Source: Saccoglossus kowalevskii | Taxonomy: Eukaryota; Hemichordata; Enteropneusta; Harrimaniidae | Reading direction: 5' to 3' | Length of the DNA: 10,866 nt | Assembly (NCBI RefSeq): GCF_000003605.2 | Contig: NW_003112493.1 | Coordinates: forward strand, 1,355 to 12,220 | Shown: one piece after another, positions 1 through 9,900 of the stretch | Numbering within the stretch: the stretch's first letter is position 1 | How the letters are laid out: each line of letters starts with the position of its first letter | Program-made: the position numbers and the translations under genes | The notes under the pieces: model-generated | Seen by the model: only the letters and a program-made list of their open reading frames with translations | The model's database searches: none | What the model was told of the DNA's origin: nothing

Positions 1-837
1 TTTTATAGAATAAATTAATTGCAATGATACATCATTAATAATTATTTGTCTGTTTGGTTGTGTGTGTGTTTGCCTATCCCTTCCCCATTTCACAATGAAA
101 AATTTGATCACCCTGGTTTAAGAGCCACTGGCTACAAAGTTGTCAAAATGTTACCTCAAATAAGCACCACCCAGAAATGAAAGTGTTACAAAGTGGCTCT
201 TATTTGAGGGTTTTTACATGTGACCTAGATTAAGCAGGACACACCAACCATCATTCTTTATTTTAAAAAAAATGTTTGATTCTCAAAAACGAACCTTTTC
301 ACTCTGTCTGCACTTTGCATCATGGGAAAACTTGAACACAAGTACCAAACAATAATCTTGACGCAATTCATGGCAAATTTCAATGACTTTGAACTTCTAT
401 TTTCCTGCTCAGAACTTGTTGACATTTTCTGTAATTTTCACTTTAATTGAATTAATAATTCAATCTGGAATTCGGACAGAACAGACAAAATCTGACATTG
501 CTTCTAGTTTTTGTCAATATTTTCTGAGGAAAACAGTGCCTGAAGTGGACTTTGACATAATATACAGAGTGGCTCACATATTTCCACTTGTACAATTGAT
601 GATTATGACACCTTCATTTTTACGATGCCTTTGCAGCTAAAGAACACTAAATTTGTTGAACTCGAAAGAATTTCACCAAATTTATACTGTTCTCAATCAA
701 TGGTCGTGACCAAAAAATGAAAGGGGCATTTTGTTGGTCTTACGGTTAGAGTTGAATTACATTATTTTAGTTCTTTCCCTTTGAGGTCACTAGGTGTCAA
801 GTTTATTCAATGATATTAACTACATGTACATTTCCAG
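1..837. other. Intronic sequence upstream of the first visible eIF5B exon
   Basis: AT-rich non-coding DNA ending in a clean 3' splice site (tacatttccag, AG at 836-837). It contains a short GT run near 60-70 and a foldback repeat at 120-209. A forward open frame at 383-640 (85 codons) is rich in F, I and L, shows no motif I recognise and does not join the eIF5B exon, so I read it as chance. No upstream eIF5B exon rich in lysine and glutamate is visible, so the stretch is probably all intron. Confidence 0.6.
120..209. repeat. Foldback repeat with overlapping inverted arms
   Basis: Two arms on the left have exact reverse complements in one composite arm on the right. aagagccact (120-129) matches agtggctctt (192-201), and cctcaaataag (154-164) matches cttatttgagg (199-209). 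The right arm is therefore the joined complement of two separated left arms. This looks like a small MITE or the relic of a rearranged one. No target duplication was seen. Confidence 0.5.
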
Positions 838-954
838 AAAGCAAAGAAGAAAGGAAAACAACAAGACGAAGATGAAGAGAATGATGTTGAAATGAAAGAG
901 AGCACTGAAGTAGAAAAACAAGAAAATGAAAAACAAGACAAAAAGTCTCAGAAG
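838..954 (+). CDS. EIF5B: eIF5B exon A (internal)
   Basis: 39 codons, phase 0 at both ends. The acceptor is tttccag before 838 and the donor is gtatgt at 955. It starts KAKKKGKQQDEDEENDVEMK and is alternately basic and acidic, typical of the disordered eIF5B N-terminus. No folded domain is expected. The open frame is interrupted within a few codons on the intron side, so the boundaries are well constrained. Confidence 0.85.
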
Positions 955-3900
955 GTATGTTTGTTTGTTTTTTTATAAAATGCTTCACCTATTTCCAGTG
1001 TAGGAAATTCCTGCCCGTCCTAATGCCCGAGACGGGTAACTTTCAGACTTCCCTGTCCGATAGTTGACTACATTTGACTACATTTGACTACATTCTTCCG
1101 CCAAAATTAAAATAAAAACAAGCTACCATTCTTTATATATGCTCTAAACATTTTAAGTAAAAACATGATCAGCCAAAACAATGAAAATATTTAATTGCTG
1201 TCTCACATCGCGACTGACCAACGCACATTCTCAACCCACAACAGGAAATCCATTGACTTATTAACATAAAAATAGGTACTTGACCTCGGGTCAGGTCCTA
1301 TCCATGGTGCAGTGAGACTTCCGGCAACCCCTGACCAGTTCTATCGTTGCGCAGTTTGTTTACAAAGTTCTCGTTTCGTGTACAACATGCATCGTTTTTT
1401 GGGGATAGACCCTCCAACAAAGAAACAGAAGTCAAGCATCGATTGAATTGCGGCAAATAAGGAGTATGACCATTCAAAACGTACACGTAAAAACGTTCAA
1501 AGACCGAGTTCAAGGAATAGCTGGTCACCGATGACACCGGCAATCATACGATATATTGCCGTATCTGCCGGCTATTTACGGGCCATTATCAAACCGCAAA
1601 ATACCAGACAAACTCCGTAAGTACAGAAAGGAATTGTTTGTAACCGGATGTATCAACTTAAGACATGATGTCCTCACATGCCATGAAATGTCAATTGGTC
1701 ATAAACAAGCCAAATCGATATTCGACGCAAAGAAGGCAACAGTGACACAGACGTCTGAGGTACACCATGTTCTGAATATACATGTTCTTTACAGCTACTT
1801 TGTTGTTAAAATAAACCGTGCATAGTATATTGTATACTTGTTGTGTTTATTTGTGTGTGTGCAAAAATAATTGTAAAAATGTGCGAGATTTGTTTTAGCA
1901 GGGCTTGTAACTTTTGAAAGTTTCCAGCCCTGACATCTGGTATGTAATCTGGACAAATTTCCCACACTGCTATTTCTAAAAAAATATTATGGGTATTCAT
2001 GTTATTATTTTATTCGTCCCCGTTCAGACGAAGTCTGAAAACGGAGACTTATAATTCGGTCTCCGTCCGTCCGTCTGTGTGTCCGTCCGTTCTGAGTCAT
2101 ATTTCAGAATCCTTTGGACTGATTTTGTTCATTCTTTGCATGTGCCTAGTACTTTATTTTGGACATATGCATTGGTTTAGCGATTCGATTCAAAATGGTC
2201 GTCTGGCAGCCATTTTTTTGTTGAAAATGTTGTATTTTGGACACATTTTGTCAGTTTTCATTCAAATTTGGTACATAGATTATACATGCTAGAATACATG
2301 TCCTCCGACCATCTGTGCGTCCATCCGTCTGTCTGTTCGTCCAGAGTCATATTTCAGAATCCTTCAGACCGATTCCATTCATTTTTGCATGTGCCTAGTA
2401 CTTTATGTGGGACATATGCACATGCAGCCGTTAGGGCCATTTGATTCATAATGGCCGACTGGCAGCCATTTTGTTTTTTTGAAACACAGGATACATGTCC
2501 ATGACAATTTGTTTCAAAATCGGATCAAGGATGGCCGATTGACAGCCATCTGACCTTTTGGCCTTACTACTATATTTCCAAGATTTATGTACCATTTTCA
2601 TTCATATTTGGCACATACATCATACATGTCATTTTGTTTCATAATCAGATCAAAGATAACTGATTAACCGCTGTTTTTATTTTTTGGCCATATTACTATA
2701 TCGCTGTCATTTTCATTGATATTTAGCATGTCGTAAATGGATACATGTACATGTCAATTAAATTTGCAATTTCATCCAATATAGCCAACTGGCGGCCATC
2801 TTGTTTGTTTAAAATGTGATAACTTGGACATGCTTTCACTTGTGATCTATGTTTTTTTTTGCTATGTCTTAAACCGGAGGGGTCATCACATAGCAAGTGT
2901 TCGAATTTGATGTAAATAAACAATGTGTTGTATTTGCCACTTGGGACTCAAGTTTCAATGACACACTCACGACAACCTCTTCGCTTTAATATTACGAGCA
3001 CAAAGAGAACTTTCAAAAATTTAATGGGAACTGTGTTAATGACTGGTCAACTTTGTTTTGGGGAAGATTCTTTATAAAAACAGCAAAACATTTTCAACTG
3101 GTTGCCATTTGCATAATAATGCTTGTTAATTCAACAGGATCCCAGACAGCATTGGTAAAGACATTGAGAAGGCATGTCAGGGAAACTTTCAAAAATTTAA
3201 CAGAGACTGTGTCTTTATCAGTGACTTGTTGATTAATAAAGTTAACTAAACTATTTTCTCTGTGATGGAAGATAAATAATATAGATAATTGATTGGAATT
3301 AACAAGTACTAAAATTCAAAATGAGGCTCATATAAAACTGTCAAATTGTATACATAAAGTTACATTTTATTTATTTTTTATTATAACATTTTTAGGTCAC
3401 TTTTTGAAAATGTTAGGGTGATAAAAAATAGTACAGCTGACCGATTTCTGATCATTGACAGAGTTTCTGGGCAATCTTCTGAATTGCTAGCACATTATAC
3501 AGCATAGTTCACATTATACAGTATAGTTCACATTATACAGCATAGTTCACATTATACAGCATAGTTCACATTATACAGCATAGTTCACATTATACAGCAT
3601 AGTTCACATTATACAGCATAGTTCACATTATACAGCATAGTTCACATTATACAGCATAGTTCACATTATACAGCATAGTTCACATTATACAGCATAGTTC
3701 ACATTATACAGCATAGTTCACATTATACAGCATAGTTCACATTATACAGCATAGTTCACATTATACAGCATAGTTCACATTATACAGCATAGTTCACATT
3801 ATACAGCATAGTTCACATTATACAGCATAGTTCACATTATACAGCATAGTTCACATTATACAGCATAGTTCACATTATACAGCATAGTTCACATTATACA

Positions 3901-6900
3901 GCATAGTTCACATTATACAGCATAGTTCACATTATACAGCATAGTTCACATTATACAGCATAGTTCACATTATACAGCATAGTTCACATTATACAGCATA
4001 GTTCACATTATACAGCATAGTTCACATTTTTCTTTAGTATCAATAATAGCATTAAGAGTTGAAGGATTTGTACCACAGCACCCAGCATAATTTTGTCACT
4101 GTTTTTCCAAATACATTAGTCATCTATAACATTGTATGAGTTATGTGTTGTCACTTGTTCACTCATAATTTCTTCGGTGAAAGTAATTATTGAATTGCTA
4201 AAGTTGTATTTGGATTCATTTTGCCACAGTGGCATGGTTTATATTGGTTTTGAAATTTATGAAAAATATAATGAGGGAAATCCATAACTCAAACCCAAAC
4301 CTGAAAGTGAATTCTAATCCAAAAATGAATCTGTGGCTAACTTCAGAATTTTAAGCTGCGGGTCAGGTGGATGTATATTGATTATCAATTCCATTATCAC
4401 AGAAAGAACCTGTTGCTGATGATGATGTCAGTGACAATGAAGACGAAGGCCCAAAAGTTAAAACTGCCGCTCAAAAGAAAGCCGAGAAAAAAGAAAGAGA
4501 AAAAGAACGGAAAAGGGCAGAGGCAAAGGCCAGAAAGGAGAAGGAAGAAGCAAAAGCTCAGGCAGCACAAAAAAGAGAAGAAAAGGAACAAGAAAAAAAC
4601 AAAACTGAAGATTGTAAGTAATTACAGTGGGGGCTGAAACAATCTGATTAAAATCTGATGTAGTGTACGGGCTTTAATTATTTTGGCTATAAACTTATTT
4701 TAATTTTATTTTTTATTACTTTTGTTATTAATGCCCTTTTATTTTATTATTTTACTTTGATTTTGATTTTGTGATTTTTTTTAATTCCGCCCTACCTACA
4801 TCTGATCCGACGCCTATGTAAGTCCCGTTCAAATCTCGCGTAAGTAACAGCCAATCACAGCCCCCCTTTTATACAGGCTGTCGGTTGTTTCAGTGTAGCG
4901 ATACTCTACGGGCAATCTTTCTGTACATTATATTTTGCCCACTTGAATAAACCATTAATAGAAAATTGCTAGTATATTTTTATTGCAAAAGAAATTCCTC
5001 AGCATTTTACAATTTTTGTCATTACATTGAATATTTTTTTCACTTCCAACAAATGTGTACACTTCCAGATACATCTTCGCCAGCCAAGGTTCGTTCATTC
5101 AGTCATCGCTTCAATTTTACATCACTGAGCATAATTATCTAGAATGGAAGCAAAAAAAAAAGTAAATCGTAATGATTAGAACACTGTAAACAGCTATAAT
5201 AGTAAACAATGCAAACTGATTTTAAATTGTATAACGGTCACCGGCCCACGGCATCGACGCAGAAAATTGGAGCAAACAAATATTTCCTGATCAATTGCGA
5301 TGTGTTCCAAATAAAAAATATTATATTCCAGTCCAAATCAGCTCAATTACTTTAATAAAGAGTTAGTGTATAATGTGCAAAATTTTGATACAATTTGATG
5401 AATATTTACAGCTACGGCTTCAATACCGTAGACGATGTTGGCCCGATCGTCAACAAAACATCACCCGTCTCCAGGGCAGGCGACTGGAAAAAGACACGGT
5501 GTTCGGTCGAAACGGTGGAAACAAAATCGTCACTCCCAGAATAACTATGCAAAATAACGATCTAAAGTCGAACCATTCGAGCCACAATATTAACATAAAA
5601 ATGACTTTCGTTGCATTTGACAATGATAAACTTACCGTAAAGCCGTGTTATTCTCGGTCGCTAACGTCGGTATAATCCGCCATTTTATTTGAGTGTTTGC
5701 CACCCGACTCCGCCCGGTGACGTCATCATGTGCACTATAGAAGGAGGTCTGTGATTCGTTGACTAAAATCGTCGATAGTGGGTCTCGTTGAAATCTCGTT
5801 ACATAGGCATCGGCTCAGATGTAGGTAGGGCAGAATTAAAAAAAAATCACAAAATCAAAATCAAAGTAAAATAATAAAATTAAAAGGCATTAATAACAAA
5901 AGTAATAAAAAATAAAATTAAAATAAGTTTATAGCCAAAATAATTAAAGCCCGTACACTACATCAGATTTTAATCAGATTGGGGCTGAACGAGTGAGATC
6001 AGTGAAGAGTGTAAGTAATTACAGTGGGGGCTGAAAGAGTGAGATCAGTGAAGAGTGTAAGTAATTACAGTGGGGGCTGAAAGAGTGAGATCAGTGAAGA
6101 TTGTAAGTAATTACAGTGGGGACTGAACGAGTGAGATCAGTGAAGAGTGTAAGTAATTACAGTGGGGGCTGAAAGAGTGAGATCAGTGAAGAGTGTAAGT
6201 AATTACAGTGGGGGCTGAAGGAGTGAGATCAGTGAAGATTGTAAGTAATTACAGTGGGTGCTGAAAGAGTGAGATCAGGTCCACTGTTACCTCACTTGTA
6301 ACATTATTCCTAGGCACATTGCTACCAATGTATGTTTGACTTAGATATTTCAATAGCAAAATGCCAACACTTTCGCACACAACTATTTCAAGAAGGAAGC
6401 CAGGTGACAGACACAATAATTTATGAAATTATGTCTTGTTATATGTTTATCAAGTATTTGATGAGAAACACATCAACATTGTGTCCAAGTCATTCCATAT
6501 ATACAATAAGTTTGTCCTGCGACCCATTTACTGCCAACATCAATCTTCTGTCACAAAATAGTCCAGTAGTCTCTTTCTTCTAGTTTCCTCCTCAGTGTAC
6601 TCCCCCCCCCCCCCCCAATTGGTAATCTTTTAAACCAGAACCAGGAGGTAATGATACAGTTTTGTGCTGTCAGTTTGTTTGTTTGTTTGTTCAGGGCAGA
6701 TTTAGAGGGGTCTGCACCTGGTTTGCAGCAACTATAACACTTTCATTGCTCGTGTATATACATCCCGTAATAAATTGTATTAATGAGGTAAATAAACACC
6801 CAATCCCCCAATTTCCCACACCCACCAAGCACCCACCCCACCCCACTCCACCCCATCCTCACCCAACTACCACCACCAAGAATTCAGCATTCAATATTGT

Positions 6901-9900
6901 TGTTTATTTCAAAATTTACATTAATGCTAATGAAATTAAAAATAATGTGAACAAATTACTGCAGTACAGAAGTGTTGAGCAGGATGAATGATTAACCATG
7001 GTTACATACAAGACAAAATTAGTCATGTAATATCACATATAGTTTAGTAATCAGACATTGTATTGTCTTCGTAGCAAAACCAAAGCCACAAACTGAAGTA
7101 AAAAAGGAAGACTCTACACCTGATGGTATGTATCACATGATTTAATACTATGAGATTATTGTGAATGTACTGCACTGTATGCAGACGGAAGGACGGACGG
7201 ACAGACAGACAGACAGTATTATGACTCTTCCATGGTTGTACTTTCAGATTTCACACTGATATTTCAGCAGTAATGCTACTACAGATTTTATTAAACAATC
7301 AATAAATTAGGTTATTGTTGTGTCCTCGAGACTCGGTGCGTCATATCCGATTTGGAGCTATGAGAAGGAAGTGATGTATTTCCCGGGCAAGGAAAATAGT
7401 GGAGTGATACATCCAGAATAATTCAAAAGAGTTCCAGATATTTTGTGGACACTAAGCGAACCATCTAGTACATGTATACCTCATGTGAGGTTACGTAGTA
7501 ATTTTGATCTGATGTATTAACTAATTGATTTTTGTCATCATTACGTACTATCAGCTATCTTTGAAGGCTTTTAGTAGTCTATGTATTAACCAAAACCAGT
7601 TGTCATCAGTAATGAGTTTCTGTTCTAATATGTTTGACTTGTCAGCTGAGGTCAAAGGTGAAGCCCCAGAAGGGGATGCAGATGATAAAGCTGATGATAA
7701 AACGAAAAAAGATAAGAAGAAAAAAAAGAAGAAAGACAAAGCTGAGGAGGAGAAAACAAAGAAGAAACCTGGGAAAGGTAAATAAGAAATCTAAGCAGTA
7801 ACACTTACATAACCAGTAAGGAGAAGATATCAAATTGTACACTACTATAAAATACAATTCATATTAAGCAATACATTTTATTGATGTATAATTATTTTAA
7901 AAAATGGTTATCATTTCTTTAAAATAATTGTGTTGAAATAATTGTGTTAACTGTCTCACTTTGTATTTGTTACAGAACACCTACCACTGATTATTGTGAT
8001 TGCAATTAAAAATTATAAAATTAGTCCTAAAACATTGGAGTGTCTAAATGCCAAATCCAACATCATTTTCATTTTTGTGATCACTTGAGGCAATTTGCAT
8101 GTATTGTAGGAGGACTTCTAAATTCAATTACATGATCCTGTTGGATAGGATTCTCATGAATTATACAAACTGCCAATATTATGATGCTTTCTGGAGTCAT
8201 TGAGAGTTTTTTTTAGTCCCCGTTCGGACGAAGTCCGAAAATGGGGACTTATAATTCGGTCTCCGTACGTCCGTGCGCCTGTGCGTCCGTCCGGAGTCAT
8301 ATCTCAGAATCCCTTGGACCGATTGCGTTCATTCTTTGCATGTGCCTAGTACTTTATGTGGGACATATGCACATGCAGTGGTTTAGCGATTTGATTTAAA
8401 ATGGCTGACTGGCAGCCATCTTGTTTTTTGAAAATGTTGTATTTTGGACATGCTTTGTCAGTTTTCATTCAAACTTGGTACATAGATTATACATGTTAGG
8501 ATACATGTCCATGATGATTTATTTTACAATTGGATCAAAGATGGCCGACTGGCAGCCATCTTGTTTTTGAAAATGTCGTATTTTGAACATGCTTTGTCAG
8601 TTTTCATTCAAATTTAGTACATAGATCATACATGTTAGGATACATGTCCCCGACCGTCCATGAGTTCCTGAGGAAGTCCGTCCGCCCGTCCGTGTGTCCG
8701 TCTGTCTGTGCGTCAGTCTATCCAACGTCATATTTCAGAATCCTGTGGACCGATTCCGTTCATTCTTTGCATGTGCCTAGTACCTTATGTGGGACATATG
8801 CACATGCAGTGATTTAGCGATTCGATTCAAAATGGCCGACTGGCAGCCATCTTGTTTTTTGAAAATGTTGTATTTTGGACATGCTTTGTCAGTTGTCATT
8901 CAAACTTGGTACATAGATTATACACATTAGGATACATGTCCATGACAATATATTTTGCAATTGGATCAAAGATGGTCGACTGGCAGGCATCTTGTTTTTG
9001 TTTTTTTATGCGGTATCTTGGATGTGCTCTGTCAGTTTTCATTCAAATTTGGCACATACATGTACTTTATACATGTTAGGATGCATGTCCATGACAATTT
9101 GTTTCAAAATCTGGTCAAGGATGGCCGTTTGACAGCCATCTGACTTTTTGGCCTTACTACTATATTTCCACAATTTATGTACCATTTTCATTCGTATTTG
9201 GCACATACATCAGTGTGTTTCATAATCAGATCAAAGATGGCTGAATAACGGCTGTTTTTATTTTGGCCATATTACTATGACACGAAACACGTGTTTTCAT
9301 GTAAATAAACAATCTGTTGTATACGCCACTTGGAACTCAAGTTTCAAGGACACGCTTGCGACAACCCCTCCGCTTTAATATGACAAGCACAAAGAGAACT
9401 TAACGGGGACTGTGTCATTTTCAATGACTTGTTTTTTACAAATCATACATAGTGGAAGTCTGTGAATTTACAAAAGGACAAATGTTATTGGCTAACATCC
9501 ATTAATTCAACACTTTTACTTAGGACTGTCACTCAATCTTGCGATAATATAATTCATGTTACAGGGCAAATCAAAGCAATGCAGGATGCATTGAAGCGCA
9601 TGAAGGAAGAGGAAGAGCGGTTGAAAGCTGAAGAAGAGGCAAGAATCAAAGCTGAGGAAGAAGCCGAAAGGTTAAGGGAAGAAAAACTAAGACTGGAACA
9701 AGAAAAAAAAGAAAGGGAAAAACAAAAGAAAAAGGTTAATATATTTTTCAGTGAGCAATAAAATGGATCACAGATTGGAACAACCATTGTATTTACAAAT
9801 GATGGATTTTTCATCACACACATTGGATTGTGGGTAAATCTTTTCAATATCTATTTAACAGGATAAGAAAGCCAGACTTAAAGCTGAAGGGAAATTCTTA

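Larger units (their letters stand above)
996..1969 (+). mobile_element. Truncated or non-autonomous hAT transposon
   Basis: The left end cagtgtaggaaatt (996-1009) and the right end aatttcccacactg (1956-1969) are inverted repeats matching at 13 of 14 bases, with the CAGTG...CACTG ends usual for hAT elements. The 7-bp sequence ctatttc lies directly outside both ends (989-995 and 1970-1976), which fits an 8-bp target duplication with one base lost. Inside are a degraded zinc-finger reading frame (1387-1759) and no room for a catalytic RNase-H-like domain, so it cannot move by itself. Subterminal hairpins sit at 1014-1036 and 1901-1930. The element is 974 bp long and lies in the intron after eIF5B exon A. 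Confidence 0.75.
4640..5981. mobile_element. Long-TIR DNA transposon, non-autonomous, Mutator-like
   Basis: The ends 4640-4821 and 5799-5981 are inverted repeats of about 182 bp, differing at only about six positions; the outer 100 bp are identical. Flanking sequences gggctgaaa (4631-4639) and gggctgaac (5982-5990) are a probable 9-bp target duplication (8/9). Long TIRs plus a 9-bp duplication are the usual signature of Mutator-like elements. The 1342-bp element has no recognisable transposase, so it would depend on one supplied elsewhere. The inner 977 bp hold a CRE-like site, a short open frame and splice-like signals. The high TIR identity implies recent insertion. Because target-duplication length is read inside a repetitive array, the superfamily is less certain than the element itself. 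Confidence 0.85.
6279..7074. other. Intron with C-rich low-complexity tracts
   Basis: AT-rich intron holding a 15-base C run (6602-6616), a CTGT/GTTT-rich spot near 6670-6692 and a CCCCA-type tract (6796-6878). Forward open frames at 6332-6583 and 6662-6991 run through these low-complexity tracts and show no family features. It ends with the acceptor ttcgtag (AG 7073-7074). Confidence 0.6.

Noticed and set aside
383-640. Forward open frame of 85 codons
   Set aside because: AT-rich, hydrophobic by composition, no motif, no splice link to eIF5B and no gene signals around it.
3492-4028. CRISPR array
   Set aside because: Units are contiguous 19-bp tandem repeats with no unique spacers, in an animal intron.
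4397-4591. Minus-strand open frame rich in F and L
   Set aside because: Antisense shadow of the lysine-rich eIF5B exon B; runs of A in the exon read as F/L on the other strand. The same applies to the minus-strand frames over exons D and E.
5069-5088. A 20-nt candidate microexon (acttccag before, gttcgt after) that would join to exon B as YTSSPAK
   Set aside because: It ends in phase 0, but exon C must be entered in phase 1 and has a stop in phase 0. It also lies inside the young transposon.
5373-5675. 100-codon forward frame in the long-TIR element
   Set aside because: Basic composition without recognisable domain; the overlapping frame at 5398-5544 looks more protein-like, and neither is convincing.
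6662-6991. 109-codon forward frame
   Set aside because: It runs through the C-rich low-complexity tract (prolines and histidines) and has no family features.
8852-9143. Overlapping forward frames in repeat copy 2
   Set aside because: They translate the tandem modules and change frame between modules; no coding constraint is apparent.
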